From assembly GCA_965279065.1 (NCBI GenBank), contig OZ257134.1, positions 3,162,001 to 3,226,000 on the forward strand: a stretch of DNA of 64,000 nt. The letters are read 5' to 3'. The translations under genes and the position numbers were made by a program. This stretch comes from JAKAXS01 sp965279065 (GTDB taxonomy: Bacteria > Pseudomonadota > Alphaproteobacteria > Rhizobiales > Hyphomicrobiaceae). Shown piece by piece: positions 8,019-17,385 of the stretch. How positions within the stretch are numbered: the stretch's first letter is position 1; each line of letters starts with the position of its first letter. The notes beneath the pieces are model-generated. The model ran no database searches and had not been told where the DNA came from. It worked only from the letters and a program-made list of their open reading frames with translations.

Positions 8019-9763
8019 TCTCCCAGCGCAAACACGTAGAGCATCGAGCTTGGCTGGATGGTTTTGAGCTCCGGCGTGGAGTCAGCAAACCATTTCGGCC
8101 AAGCCCCGCCTAATCCCACTGCAATCGCCACATACTGCTTGCCGTCCACGCTGAAGGTAATCGGAGGAGCATTCACACCGGCGCCTGTCTCGAACGACCA
8201 TAGTTCGTCCAAGGTCTTCGCATCGTAGGCGCTGATCTTGCCATCGGGATGGCCAGTGAAAACCAAATCTGGCGTGCTGAGCAGTCCACCGAGCATCGGA
8301 AACGGAAGGTCTATCTTTTTCGCCACCTTGCCGGTCGTCACGTCAACGGCGACGATACTGCCAGTGATCCGCTCGTGTTGCTTGGGTCCCCCTCCGGTGA
8401 AGAACTCTCTCGGTTTGTAGGACTTGCCCGGTTCGGCTGGCGTGATGGTTAACTGATTGCAGCTCTCGATTGCTGGGATGTACCATAGACCGAGGTTAGG
8501 ATTGTATGCTGTCGGAGGCCAATTCTTTCCGCCCATATTCCCGGGGCAGACTGTGCCGACTGGATTGCTACGGTTCTGCGCACCGAGGTAAGGCTGGATA
8601 TCTTTCTTCGCGTCATATTCGAGAGGCTTGCCGGACTTTGGGTCGATACCCTTTGTCCAACTGATGCGCTTGACGAATGGCGTCGCCCACAAAAACTTGC
8701 CGTCCGACCGGTCGAGCGCATACGCGAATCCGTTTCGGTCGGCCTCCACCAAGATCTTTTTACCCGTCGGCAGGTCGATGAGCACACGCTCTGCCACGCT
8801 GTCAAAATCAAACGGGTCATTGGGTGTATGCTGGAAGTGCCATTTGAGCTTGCCAGTATCCGCATCAAGAGCCAGCGTGCTATTTGTGAACAAGTTATCG
8901 CCGGGGCGATATTCATGGTCCCAGTCAGGACCGGGGTTTCCACTGCCCCAATAAATCACGTTGCTCGAAGAGTCATATGTGCCTGTGACCCAGGTCGACC
9001 CGCCTCCCGTCGCCGCCGCGTTGTACTCGTCCTTCCACGTATCACTGCCCGGTTCGCCTTTGGCCGGGACCGTGTAAGTTCGCCATAGTTCCTTGCCGGT
9101 CCTGAGGTCCGTTGCCGCAATCCAGCCGCGAATTCCAAATTCTGCCCCGGCGACGCCCGTGATCGCCATGTCTTTTACAATGAGTGGCGCGGCGGTGATG
9201 GTTTCTGCCTTCTCGGGATCAGCTAGCGTTGCGGTCCAGGCGACCTCGCCCGTGTTCTTGTTGGTCGCGATGATCCGGCCGTCGATGACGTGCGAAATGA
9301 CCTTGTCTTGCCACAGGGCGACGCCCCGGTTGTCGACGCCACAGCATGTCACGGCGCCCGCCCAATCCCGATCTGTCTTGGGATCCATTTTCCAGACAAG
9401 GCGTCCCTTGCCTCCATGAGCGTCAATTTTGTAGACGGATCCCCAACCGTCGGCGAGGTAGATAAAGCCGTCCTCAGCGAGAGGTGTCGCTTCCAAGCCG
9501 CCATGAGTCCACAAGCCCCCGCCCTCAATCCCACCAAGAGAGATTGTCCAAGCCACCTTCAGTTTCTTGACGTTGGCAGCGTTGATCTCACTGAGCGGCG
9601 AGAACCGGTGCGCCTGGTATCCGTTGTGATGAGTAATCCAATTCTGCGGTTCCTTCTCGGCATTATTCAGCCGTTCCGAAGTCACCGAGTTGTCTTGCGC
9701 ATACAGCGTCGCGCTGTTGACAACGAGCACGGCAAACGACGCCGCAAGGCGAAAAAACCTCAT
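8015..9763 (-). CDS. PQQ-dependent alcohol dehydrogenase (quinoprotein), lanthanide-type active site
   Basis: The 582-residue protein has a Sec signal peptide (cleavage after about A22) and the eight-bladed propeller of methanol/ethanol quinoprotein dehydrogenases. It shows the adjacent-cysteine ring C140-C141 (VTCCGV), the metal ligands E208 (GAEFGIRGW) and N276 (GSGNPGP), and the catalytic D319 in PFDFD. D321, two residues after the catalytic Asp, gives the DxD pattern that in XoxF and PedH supplies the extra lanthanide ligand; calcium enzymes have Ala or Ser there. In context it could oxidise the primary alcohol of a branched diol such as 2-methyl-1,2-propanediol. The substrate is inference. 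PQQ biosynthesis genes are not in the window. Confidence 0.88.
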   Translation of the reverse strand: MRFFRLAASFAVLVVNSATLYAQDNSVTSERLNNAEKEPQNWITHHNGYQAHRFSPLSEINAANVKKLKVAWTISLGGIEGGGLWTHGGLEATPLAEDGFIYLADGWGSVYKIDAHGGKGRLVWKMDPKTDRDWAGAVTCCGVDNRGVALWQDKVISHVIDGRIIATNKNTGEVAWTATLADPEKAETITAAPLIVKDMAITGVAGAEFGIRGWIAATDLRTGKELWRTYTVPAKGEPGSDTWKDEYNAAATGGGSTWVTGTYDSSSNVIYWGSGNPGPDWDHEYRPGDNLFTNSTLALDADTGKLKWHFQHTPNDPFDFDSVAERVLIDLPTGKKILVEADRNGFAYALDRSDGKFLWATPFVKRISWTKGIDPKSGKPLEYDAKKDIQPYLGAQNRSNPVGTVCPGNMGGKNWPPTAYNPNLGLWYIPAIESCNQLTITPAEPGKSYKPREFFTGGGPKQHERITGSIVAVDVTTGKVAKKIDLPFPMLGGLLSTPDLVFTGHPDGKISAYDAKTLDELWSFETGAGVNAPPITFSVDGKQYVAIAVGLGGAWPKWFADSTPELKTIQPSSMLYVFALGD

Positions 9764-9973
9764 CGTTTCTCCCAGACAGTTACTTTTCTAATGAATCTCG
9801 TGCAGCGCGACCGGATGCAAATATCATTAGCTCCACGCATCTCATGAACGGCCGATTGACCGAGCGACCATGGGGCCGTTTCCCGTGCATGATTCATTAA
9901 TAGATCTTGGCCGATCCGAGCACGAGTGGCCGGGACGTCGCGACGCCCCGGCCAGCTATTTGCGTGTCCGGTA

Positions 9974-10276
9974 TTACAAATTTTCGATCTGAATGACCGA
10001 ATGCGAGTCAGTAGTGCGAACCTTAAGCTGGATCCGCTCGCCAACTCTCAGTTCCTTGCCGGCCGTCAAGTGGGCGCTGTCGATGGCGTACCGGCGATTG
10101 TCATCGCCGCGGACGTGTCCCATGCGGCCGTTCCACCAAAGTACCGTCGCGTGGACAGTACCATCGGGAGAAGTAGGAACCATCATGGGTATGGCCATTG
10201 CTGCCGTGGGTACGGCCGCAATCACGCCGACACCACCGAGAAGCGTGAACAGTCCGCGTCTTGAGAGATCTGTCAT
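9974..10276 (-). CDS. Small periplasmic protein with Tat signal
   Basis: The product has 100 residues and starts at the ATG at 10276 behind a strong GGAGGAATT site. It has an SRRGLF twin-arginine motif, a hydrophobic core and an AMA cleavage site, so export by Tat is likely. The mature domain (about 70 residues) is a small beta-rich module (VHATVLWWNGRMGHVRGDDNR...IQIENL) of unknown family, perhaps OB-like. It lies between the epoxide hydrolase and the PQQ dehydrogenase on the same strand. Its Tat signal is notable because a tatABC set lies 3.5 kb away. Confidence 0.65.
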   Translation of the reverse strand: MTDLSRRGLFTLLGGVGVIAAVPTAAMAIPMMVPTSPDGTVHATVLWWNGRMGHVRGDDNRRYAIDSAHLTAGKELRVGERIQLKVRTTDSHSVIQIENL

Positions 10277-10399
10277 AACGAATTCCTCCAAATACTATGG
10301 ATGTTGTTTCCTTGTTGGCCGATGCTGCCCGGAGAGGATGGCGACCTTAAGCTATCAGACGAAGGCCTTCGCTCCGGGACAAGTCACACCATTCGGCTC

Positions 10400-11545
10400 T
10401 TAGGTTCGCACTTGCCGGAAACAATTCCGGAGTTCTGTGACGAACAGGTCCGGCACTTCGAGCGCCGCGAAATGTCCACCACGATCGAGTTCGTTGTAGT
10501 GAATGAGGTTCTTGTAACGCTCTTCGCACCAACGTTTCGATCCGCGGAAGATCTCAAAGGGGTAGATGCTCACACCCATTGGCATCTCAATGGGCTTCGC
10601 AGGCTGGAGAAGCGTGGCAAAACTTTCCCAATAAAGCCGAGCAGACGAAGCGCCGGCAGCGGGCAACCAGTACATCATGATGTCGTCCAGCATCTTGTCG
10701 CGCTTGACGGCATTCTCCGGATGACCCTTGCAATCCGTCCACTTCCAGAACTTCTCGATAATCCAAGCGGCCTGCCCGGCTGGAGAGTCGACCAATCCGT
10801 AGCCGAGCGTTTGTGGACGTGTGCTCTGCTCCTTCGAGTAGCCCGAATCCCAGTCAAAGTAGTATTTGACGCCCTCGAGCGCGCTCTTTTCCTTGTCAGT
10901 AAGATCCTTCAGAAGAGCTTCGCTGGGCTGCACGAGAACCATGTTGTTGTGAACCGCGGCGCAGTTCTTGGTTTCGGTTACAGCCATCGAGTGCACAATT
11001 ATTGAACCCCAGTCGCCGCCCTGCGCGACATAACGATCATAGCCCAGCAAGGCCATAAGCTTGCCCCAAGTCTGGCCGATCTTCTCGATACCCCAACCCG
11101 TTGTGGTCGGCTTGCCGGAGAAGCCAAATCCCGGCATCGTCGGCAGCACCAAATGGAACGCATCTTCCGCTTTGCCACCGTGCGCTGTTGGATCAGTGAG
11201 GGGGCCAATGACGTCAAGGAACTCAAGCACGGAGCCAGGCCACCCGTGCGTAATGATCAGCGGCAGAGCCTTGTCGTGCTTTGATTTTACATGGATGAAG
11301 TTGATGTCCATGCCATCGATTTCGGTGATGAACTGCGGAAGAGCGTTCAGTTCCTTCTCGCACCTGCGCCAGTCGTATTTCGTCTGCCAATAATTGCAGA
11401 CCTCCTGCACGTAGGCGAGCGGCACGCCTTGATTCCAGTCGCCGACAGTCTCCTTGTTGGGCCAGCGCGTGTTCTTCAATCGCTGTTTCAGGTCGTCAAG
11501 GGCACTGTCCGGAACCTCGATCTTATACTTGCGGATCGAACTCAT
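10400..11545 (-). CDS. Epoxide hydrolase (microsomal/EHN type)
   Basis: This 381-residue alpha/beta hydrolase has the N-terminal EHN lid (residues 5-110, with ARWPN-like TRWPN), an oxyanion HGWPGS at 100-105, and the nucleophile D178 in GGDWGS. A C-terminal GGHFAALE holds the catalytic His, with a Glu/Asp in the lid loop region. Such enzymes open epoxides to vicinal diols. Placed upstream of a PQQ alcohol dehydrogenase and within reach of a 2-hydroxyisobutyryl-CoA mutase operon, it suggests that an epoxide such as isobutylene oxide is the entry compound, giving 2-methyl-1,2-propanediol. No monooxygenase that would make the epoxide is in the window. No sigma54 promoter was seen directly upstream. 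Confidence 0.85.
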   Translation of the reverse strand: MSSIRKYKIEVPDSALDDLKQRLKNTRWPNKETVGDWNQGVPLAYVQEVCNYWQTKYDWRRCEKELNALPQFITEIDGMDINFIHVKSKHDKALPLIITHGWPGSVLEFLDVIGPLTDPTAHGGKAEDAFHLVLPTMPGFGFSGKPTTTGWGIEKIGQTWGKLMALLGYDRYVAQGGDWGSIIVHSMAVTETKNCAAVHNNMVLVQPSEALLKDLTDKEKSALEGVKYYFDWDSGYSKEQSTRPQTLGYGLVDSPAGQAAWIIEKFWKWTDCKGHPENAVKRDKMLDDIMMYWLPAAGASSARLYWESFATLLQPAKPIEMPMGVSIYPFEIFRGSKRWCEERYKNLIHYNELDRGGHFAALEVPDLFVTELRNCFRQVRT

Positions 11546-11691
11546 TGTCGTGTCTCTCCTTGTGTGTTTGCTCGTGCTATTGGGTTTCCCGTCATATTAG
11601 GTCGACGGTTGCATTCGACCGGAGCAATGCTGTTTCTTGATTTTAAGGGACGGCGTCGCCGCCGTACCTGATGGTCTCGTTACGCAGCGCC

Positions 11692-11734
11692 GACGCTTCT
11701 TGCTGCCAACGTAGAGCCGGCAGCAAGAAGCGTC
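11692..11734 (-). terminator. Strong hairpin after the porin gene
   Basis: A perfect 16-bp inverted repeat (11692-11707 with 11719-11734, arms GACGCTTCTTGCTGCC and its complement) with an 11-nt loop lies 7 bp past the porin stop codon. There is no obvious U-tract, so it may be a processing or stability hairpin that allows partial read-through into the epoxide hydrolase gene. Confidence 0.65.
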
Positions 11735-11740
11735 AGTCGC

Positions 11741-13051
11741 TTAGAAGTTGATGATCGCGCCGGCTTTGACGTATTTGAAGTCAAGCCCGACATCGGGACC
11801 GAGCGCTGTCGCGTCTGCATCGATGTCGCGATAGCTAACCCATAGTGCCATCGCAGCCGCGTCGATCTCCTGGATCACACCAACGCCCCAAAGCGTGACG
11901 GTGCTAAATTCCCCGCCGCTCTGGAAATCAATACGCGCGTCCTCATACTCAACGTACGGGACGGTCGCGCCGAGGGGGTTCCACTTCGCCCGAATACCGC
12001 CTTTTAGGTACCAAAGATCGGAATCGAGCTTAGCGTCCTGGAAGTCTGTGACACTGTAAGCACCATACAGAAACAGACCGGTCCCAACGTGTTGGGCATA
12101 AGCGCCAATCTGGAAGTTCGAGGCATCACCAATTGCCGACAGCAATGGCTGCAGCTCGAGTGCATCATCTGTCGCTTCGCTGTAAGCAGCGTTGACAGCA
12201 ATCTTAAAGCCGCCGTGCTCGCCAGCATAACGCGCGACGACGTCCCAGAAATCATCCTCGCCCCACGATGCGGATGCAGAGAAACCACCGAAGGTCGGGC
12301 TGTCGTAACGAACCGAGTTGGTCGGTAGGCCGTTCGCATCCGAAAACGCCGTGACGTCCGCAATGGTAGCGAAGGTCTTACCGTGAAGGATGCTCGCCCC
12401 CACAAAGTTGTTGTTTCCATCACGAAGATAGAAACCGCCGTACTCGAACGGCGCGATGTTGGCCTGGATCAATGTACCGGAGCCATCAGCGAACACAGCG
12501 GCATTGTCAGAGGCTTGCGCCTGATATCCAACATTAAGCTTGCCGAGCCTCTCGCTCTTGATGAACCAGTAGGATTGAACGGCCGACACCTTGTTTGCAA
12601 GGGTGCCGTTACCGAACGCGACGTCCACACCGTTGTCGACATTTTGATCGATGCCCAGAAGTGCGTCGCTGCCTGTCATCTCCATCTGCAGGACGTATCC
12701 GGCCGTCCAGCCTGGCGCGATCGTGGCCTGGCCCGTGAACTTCACGTTGGAGGCAAGCTCGGCGCCAAGACCCGCAACGTAGGTGTTGCTTTCAACGCCA
12801 TCATCCCACGAGATGACTTGCTCACCGACCCAGCCCGAGATTGTCAGCGACACTTTGCGATTGCCCTTGCGGGCGGTCGTGGCCTCTAGCTCCGCGATCC
12901 TCTCTTCAAGGTCCGTGCAGCAATTCCCTCCAAGATCAGCTGCGCGCGCGCCTGTCAAATAACCGCTGGCGACCACGGCAGTGGCCAACGCGATTGTCCC
13001 CAAACCTAGTCCCTTCATTAGGTTATCCCCTTTCATTGAGTACTCCCCCAA
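11741..13051 (-). CDS. Alphaproteobacterial porin (porin_2 family)
   Basis: The 436-residue outer-membrane protein has a signal peptide ending in ARA-ADLGG, a short coiled segment (LEERIAELEA) with a CC pair, and then a 16-strand-like beta-barrel sequence starting at KVSLTISGWV and closing with the terminal GAIINF. This is the porin_2 type of Hyphomicrobiales. The start may be the ATG at 13036 (MKGDN), which leaves a more regular signal peptide. A sigma54 promoter and an upstream activator palindrome precede it, so this porin appears to be induced with the catabolic genes, presumably to admit the substrate. Confidence 0.88.
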   Translation of the reverse strand: MGEYSMKGDNLMKGLGLGTIALATAVVASGYLTGARAADLGGNCCTDLEERIAELEATTARKGNRKVSLTISGWVGEQVISWDDGVESNTYVAGLGAELASNVKFTGQATIAPGWTAGYVLQMEMTGSDALLGIDQNVDNGVDVAFGNGTLANKVSAVQSYWFIKSERLGKLNVGYQAQASDNAAVFADGSGTLIQANIAPFEYGGFYLRDGNNNFVGASILHGKTFATIADVTAFSDANGLPTNSVRYDSPTFGGFSASASWGEDDFWDVVARYAGEHGGFKIAVNAAYSEATDDALELQPLLSAIGDASNFQIGAYAQHVGTGLFLYGAYSVTDFQDAKLDSDLWYLKGGIRAKWNPLGATVPYVEYEDARIDFQSGGEFSTVTLWGVGVIQEIDAAAMALWVSYRDIDADATALGPDVGLDFKYVKAGAIINF

Positions 13052-13307
13052 AAAGCTTCCAAAACTAACGAAAACTGCGCCGTGTCCCGGTTATCATTTC
13101 CGGCAACACAGGCATTCTCGGCTGCAGTTGAAACGAGCTCATAAAAACGTGCGGGTGATTATCGAATACGCATCACTCCTTTTCGCTCCGCGCGCAGTGT
13201 TGTTGGTGGACCCTGCAGCGAAGCGAACTCCGCCCGCTTAGCTTCTCGTCTTCTAGCCACAACGGCGTCTTCTTTGTTCCTCCCGATCACCACCATGCCA
13301 ACAGGAG

Positions 13308-13323
13308 AGCAAGCTGCGTGCCA
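13308..13323 (-). promoter_or_regulatory. Sigma54 promoter of the porin gene
   Basis: Read on the minus strand, TGGCACGCAGCTTGCT is a full match to the -24/-12 consensus. It lies about 260 nt upstream of the porin start and about 109 bp downstream of the palindrome at 13418-13444. Confidence 0.78.
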
Positions 13324-13417
13324 GCTTCCACACAACGATCGATGCCGGATTAACACACTGTAACAATTGAGAGATATCGCAGGATCGGCGCGCTATGGAA
13401 TCGATCCGCCAAGTAAT

Positions 13418-13444
13418 CATCTGTAGCCCTGCAGGCTACAGATG
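13418..13444. promoter_or_regulatory. Upstream activator palindrome (CATCTGTAGCC...GGCTACAGATG)
   Basis: Perfect 11-bp arms are separated by CTGCA. This is the most symmetrical member of the TGTAGC/GCTACA family in the window and therefore gives the best view of the operator. It serves the porin promoter on the minus strand. Confidence 0.78.
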
Positions 13445-13742
13445 TTGCGGTCCGCAGTCCGCCTCGGCGCCAATGAGGCTATGGCGACCCCTCGCGGACG
13501 AGCAGTCGTGCGAATGGATTACGCGAAGGGTTGTCGAGCTGTGGCAGGGTTTGGAAGAGCCCTCCGCCAAGATAAAATAGCGCTCAGCCGATGTGGCAAT
13601 CGCGCGGTGAAACCCCGGCTCCATTTCATCTTATCGTCGACTCCAAAACGCAGAATCACACTCATCAAATCGTTGTCTTGTGACTTGTCGGCATTGCTGT
13701 GATAATGCAGCCCGAGGAAACACTCAAACATTGGAGGAAACA

Positions 13743-13964
13743 ATGGGTCTAAGCACCACGCATTTGTTGATGTTGGTCATAGTCGCCGTGCTTCTATTCG
13801 GCCGCAACAAGATCTCCGATCTCATGGGTGACCTCGCGAAAGGTATCAAGAGCTTCAAGAAAGGGATGGCCGAGGACGAAGCACCGGTTGCGACGGATCC
13901 ACCGCGCACAATCAGCCAATCTCAGCCGATCGATACGACGCGCGACCTTTCAAAGGTTAGCTAG
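13743..13964 (+). CDS. tatA: Twin-arginine translocase subunit TatA
   Basis: The 73-residue protein has one N-terminal membrane helix (HLLMLVIVAVLLFG), the FGRNKISDLMGDLAKGIKSFKKG hinge and amphipathic helix typical of TatA, and a short charged tail. The start at 13743 follows a GGAGGAAACA ribosome site; the frame is open further upstream but without TatA character. TatA polymerises to form the pore for folded proteins. It is the first gene of a tatABC set next to catabolic genes, so it may be a second, specialised copy. Confidence 0.9.
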   Translation: MGLSTTHLLMLVIVAVLLFGRNKISDLMGDLAKGIKSFKKGMAEDEAPVATDPPRTISQSQPIDTTRDLSKVS

Positions 13965-14025
13965 TTCCAATCATTGGGTTGCCGGGGCTTAGCCTGGCCA
14001 CCAAATTTCGACTCGAGTAGTGCCA

Positions 14026-14352
14026 ATGTTTGATATCAGCTGGAGCGAGTTGTTCATTCTCGCCGTGGTCACACTCATACTTGTAGGTCCAAAAGACCTC
14101 CCGAGATTTCTTAACACCCTGGGTCGATATGCCGGCTCCGTCAGGAGACAGGCGTCGGAATTTCGCGCTCAGTTTGACGAAGCCATGCGCGAGGCAGAAC
14201 TCACTTCGCTGCGCAAGGAAGTGGCGGACGTGAACGCTCACATTCAAACCGCAACGCAAGTAGCAGAAGAAAATACAAAAGTACTCGCTGAGAGCGCGGG
14301 AGCGCCGATGACCAAGACAGAGCCCCTGCAAGAAACAACAAGGGGCACTTAG
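14026..14352 (+). CDS. tatB: Sec-independent translocase subunit TatB
   Basis: The 108-residue TatB begins MFDISWSELFILAVVTLILVGPKDLPRFL, with the conserved Glu in the membrane helix and the GPKDLP hinge, followed by an amphipathic helix and a coiled-coil stretch. A GTG two codons upstream (14020) is an alternative start. The stop codon overlaps the tatC start by one base. TatB forms the substrate-receptor complex with TatC. Confidence 0.9.
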   Translation: MFDISWSELFILAVVTLILVGPKDLPRFLNTLGRYAGSVRRQASEFRAQFDEAMREAELTSLRKEVADVNAHIQTATQVAEENTKVLAESAGAPMTKTEPLQETTRGT

Positions 14353-15146
14353 TGGACCAAATCGCACACCGCTCTAAGCAGGACGAAATCGAAGCCTCGA
14401 AAGCACCGCTTCTCGACCACCTGATAGAGCTCCGTTCGCGGCTGCTGTGGTCGGTCTCCGCCTTTGTTTTGACATTCCTCGTCTGCTTCACGGTCTCTAA
14501 GTCCATCTATGATGTGCTTGTGTGGCCGTACGTCTGGGCTTCCGGGGATGATCACGTTCGGCTTATCGCGACGCATTTTCTCGAGCAGATCTTCACCCAG
14601 CTCAAGTTGGCAATGTTTGGAGCTGCTTTTCTCTCATTTCCGCTGGTGGCGATCCAAATCTACAAATTCATCGCACCTGGCCTCTATAAGGCTGAGCGCC
14701 AAGCCTTCCTTCCCTTCCTGGTGGCAACGCCGGTGTTATTCCTACTCGGAGCCGCGGTGGTGTATTTTTTGGCGATGCCACTACTGATAAGATACTCCAT
14801 TGCCCTAGCGCACAATGCCAGCGATGGCGGCCAAGTAACGATTGAACTGTTGCCAAAGGTCAGCGAATATTTGTCGCTGATCATGACGCTTATTCTTGGC
14901 TTCGGTGCTTGCTTTCAATTGCCGGTGATCGTGACTCTGTTGGCACGAGCTGGCTTTACCAACTCACAGGCTCTTAGGTCCGGTCGTCGATACGCCATCG
15001 TTGCGATTTTCGCCGTGGCAGCGATTCTTACCCCGCCGGATGCGATCTCGATGATCATCATGGCCCTTCCGACGATAGTGCTTTACGAGGCATCGATTTG
15101 GACTGTCTCTCGTGTCGAAAGGAGTCGGCTCGCTTCTACCGCGTAG
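14352..15146 (+). CDS. tatC: Sec-independent translocase subunit TatC
   Basis: The 264-residue TatC starts at the GTG overlapping the tatB stop. It shows the N-terminal LLDHLIELRSRLL motif that contacts twin-arginine signal peptides, six membrane helices, and the conserved acidic LAMPLLIRYS and PDAISM regions. It completes a tatABC operon. The gene is convergent with the MFS carrier gene. The only Tat-signal protein visible nearby is the small one at 9974. Confidence 0.92.
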   Translation: MDQIAHRSKQDEIEASKAPLLDHLIELRSRLLWSVSAFVLTFLVCFTVSKSIYDVLVWPYVWASGDDHVRLIATHFLEQIFTQLKLAMFGAAFLSFPLVAIQIYKFIAPGLYKAERQAFLPFLVATPVLFLLGAAVVYFLAMPLLIRYSIALAHNASDGGQVTIELLPKVSEYLSLIMTLILGFGACFQLPVIVTLLARAGFTNSQALRSGRRYAIVAIFAVAAILTPPDAISMIIMALPTIVLYEASIWTVSRVERSRLASTA

Positions 15147-15321
15147 TCGATAGGGTGGGCTGGCACCCTCCAACTTCATTCTGTGTAAGGGTTTCGCCAA
15201 GCGAGCAGGAAGCCGCAGTCGATTGCTGCAGGACCGAGGCATACTTTGGCAACACGTTAGCGGACAAGCATATACACAGACAGATATCGGCTAGCTTTTG
15301 GCCGACCTCGCCATGCCGCAC

Positions 15322-17184
15322 CTATAGGTCGATATCTGTTCCCAACGTTTCACGCACAAAGAGGAGACAGATCGTCATTGAAGCCGTCGCCGCGATGATT
15401 GGATACCATAGCCCGTAGTAAATATCTCCGACCGCTGTGTTCATGGCAAATATGGCTGCCGGCAGCAATCCGCCAAACCAGCCATTGCCCAAATGGAAGG
15501 GTAGCGACATGCCGCTGTATCGGATCCGAGCAGGATACATCTCGACAAGCAAAGCGAGCGATGGTCCGTAGACCATCGCTGCCAGTACCACCAACACCCA
15601 AAGAATAGCCACAGAGCTGACCCAGTCGACGCGCGACGTGTCGGCTTGCAGATTGTAGACCCCTCCCCCCGGTATCGAATGAATAATTGTGACGCCGTCG
15701 ACTGCATTATTCGTCGGCACTGAATGCAACCTAGCCTCTGGCGCTCGCAGTGTCTGGACGTCGAGCCGCAGCTCGGGATTTCTATCCGCGAAGAGTTCCA
15801 GCTCGGAATCAGGCACCATTGCATTGGCGCGGACCAAAGGGTAACCAGCGGACTGAAGAGCCTGGCCGACCGCCTTCTCAAATCGTGCGCGATTATCGCT
15901 TTTGTCTACGCCGGCGTCAAAGGACGCAATCTCTCTACCGTCGACTGAGACCGAAACGCCTGTTCCGGGCGCTCCCATGACGACTGAGTACTTGATTGCA
16001 TTGCGGGAGAGAAAGGTCGTAGCGATATCACACGAGGTCGTAAACTTGGTCAGGCCAGCCGGATCGAACTGAAATGTGCAGTCTCCCGGGGCCGCAGTGA
16101 CCTGGGTCCGCACTTCCTTCTGCGCCTGTGCCAACGCTGGATTTGCGGCCAACGTCAGCGCGTGAAACAACGGAAAGTAGCAAATCGCGGAGAGCGCCAT
16201 GCCTGCTACGATTAGTGGCTTGCGACCAAGTTTGTCCGACAGCCAACCAAAAAAGACAAAGGATCCTGCGCCGAGGATGAGGGCGGCCGCGACGATCGTC
16301 GTTGCCACTTGAACCTCAACCTTGAGGACGGTCTGCAGAAAAAAAAGCGAGTAGAACTGGCTAGAGTGCCACGTAACGGTGAGACCGGCGATGATGCCGA
16401 ACAAGGCGATGACGCTTATCCGCAAATTGGCCCAGTTACCAAATGCCTCGGTTAGTGGCGCCTTCGACAGTGCATTTTCCTCTCTCATCTTTTCGAATGC
16501 TGGGGACTCTTTCATGATCAGTCGGATCCAAACAGAGATACCAAGCAGCACCGAAGATAGCAGGAACGGGATGCGCCAGCCCCAGAGCGCGAACGCTTCG
16601 CTGCCTACGACCGTACGGACCAAATAGATTATGAGGAGGGAGAGCAGCAGTCCCAAAGAGGCTGTTGTCTGTATCCAAGATGTGTAGAAGCCGCGCCTAT
16701 GATCTGGCGCGTGTTCTGCGACCGAAGTCGCGGCGCCTCCAAATTCTCCGCCGAGCGCCAGCCCTTGCAGCATGCGCAACGATACGAGCAAGATCGGAGC
16801 GGCAATCCCAATTGCATCCGCGCCGGGCAACAAACCGACCAGAAAAGTCGATGTGCCCATGATGACGATAGTAACGAGAAAGGTGTGTTTTCGACCGAGC
16901 AGATCTCCCATACGGCCGAATACGAGTGCTCCAAAGGGGCGGACGAGGAACCCAGCCGCGAACGTCAGGAGCGCAAAAATGTTTCGGGTGGTTTCGCCGT
17001 ATTGGCCAAAAAAGGCGGCGCCGAGATGTGCTGCCAACGCGCCGTAAAGAAAGAAGTCGTACCACTCGAAAATCGTGCCGAGTGAAGACGCGAATATAAC
17101 GCGGCGCTCGTCCTTGCTCATTTTGTGAGATGGTCCGATTGGAACCGCGGTCAACCCCTCACGTGGGCTTGCCGTGTATCGCAT
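15322..17184 (-). CDS. MFS carrier of the metabolite:H+ symporter type with a large internal domain
   Basis: The 620-residue carrier follows the MHS family pattern: EWYDFFLYG in helix 1, GRMGDLLGRKHTF loop, RMLQGLALGGEFGGA, and a second half with GWLSDKLGRKP. Family members are usually 430-450 residues. Here about 170 extra residues lie between helices 8 and 9 (roughly 350-520), containing two Cys and a beta-rich pattern, so they probably form a soluble domain. The start at 17184 has a good AGGGGG site; M22 (17121) has none. It has its own sigma54 promoter and activator site, so it probably imports a pathway substrate such as 2-hydroxyisobutyrate. The substrate is inference. Confidence 0.8.
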   Translation of the reverse strand: MRYTASPREGLTAVPIGPSHKMSKDERRVIFASSLGTIFEWYDFFLYGALAAHLGAAFFGQYGETTRNIFALLTFAAGFLVRPFGALVFGRMGDLLGRKHTFLVTIVIMGTSTFLVGLLPGADAIGIAAPILLVSLRMLQGLALGGEFGGAATSVAEHAPDHRRGFYTSWIQTTASLGLLLSLLIIYLVRTVVGSEAFALWGWRIPFLLSSVLLGISVWIRLIMKESPAFEKMREENALSKAPLTEAFGNWANLRISVIALFGIIAGLTVTWHSSQFYSLFFLQTVLKVEVQVATTIVAAALILGAGSFVFFGWLSDKLGRKPLIVAGMALSAICYFPLFHALTLAANPALAQAQKEVRTQVTAAPGDCTFQFDPAGLTKFTTSCDIATTFLSRNAIKYSVVMGAPGTGVSVSVDGREIASFDAGVDKSDNRARFEKAVGQALQSAGYPLVRANAMVPDSELELFADRNPELRLDVQTLRAPEARLHSVPTNNAVDGVTIIHSIPGGGVYNLQADTSRVDWVSSVAILWVLVVLAAMVYGPSLALLVEMYPARIRYSGMSLPFHLGNGWFGGLLPAAIFAMNTAVGDIYYGLWYPIIAATASMTICLLFVRETLGTDIDL

Positions 17185-17278
17185 TCTTCGTTCCCCCTGG
17201 ACCTGATACTGAGCATCCTAGGAGGTCATCATGCAGCGTTTGCGCGGCCGACCCTGGTGCTCCTTTGGGGAACGCCCG

Positions 17279-17294
17279 CGCAAACCTCATGCCA
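17279..17294 (-). promoter_or_regulatory. Sigma54 promoter of the MFS carrier gene
   Basis: On the minus strand the site reads TGGCATGAGGTTTGCG, with correct GG-N10-GC spacing, about 95 nt before the start codon and about 100 bp below the activator site at 17386. Confidence 0.72.
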
Positions 17295-17385
17295 AGCGAG
17301 TCAAACTTGAAGAACTCTCTAAGTCTCGCTGCTGTCTCGGGGATTTCTTCACGCCAATGCGGCGGAGCTTTAGGAAGTGAGCATG

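Noticed and set aside
10301..11005. 234-codon plus-strand frame opposite the epoxide hydrolase gene
   Set aside because: The epoxide hydrolase motifs on the minus strand explain the open frame.
11692..11734. Insertion-sequence end at the strong inverted repeat
   Set aside because: There is no transposase, target duplication or second copy; its position directly after the porin stop fits a transcript hairpin.
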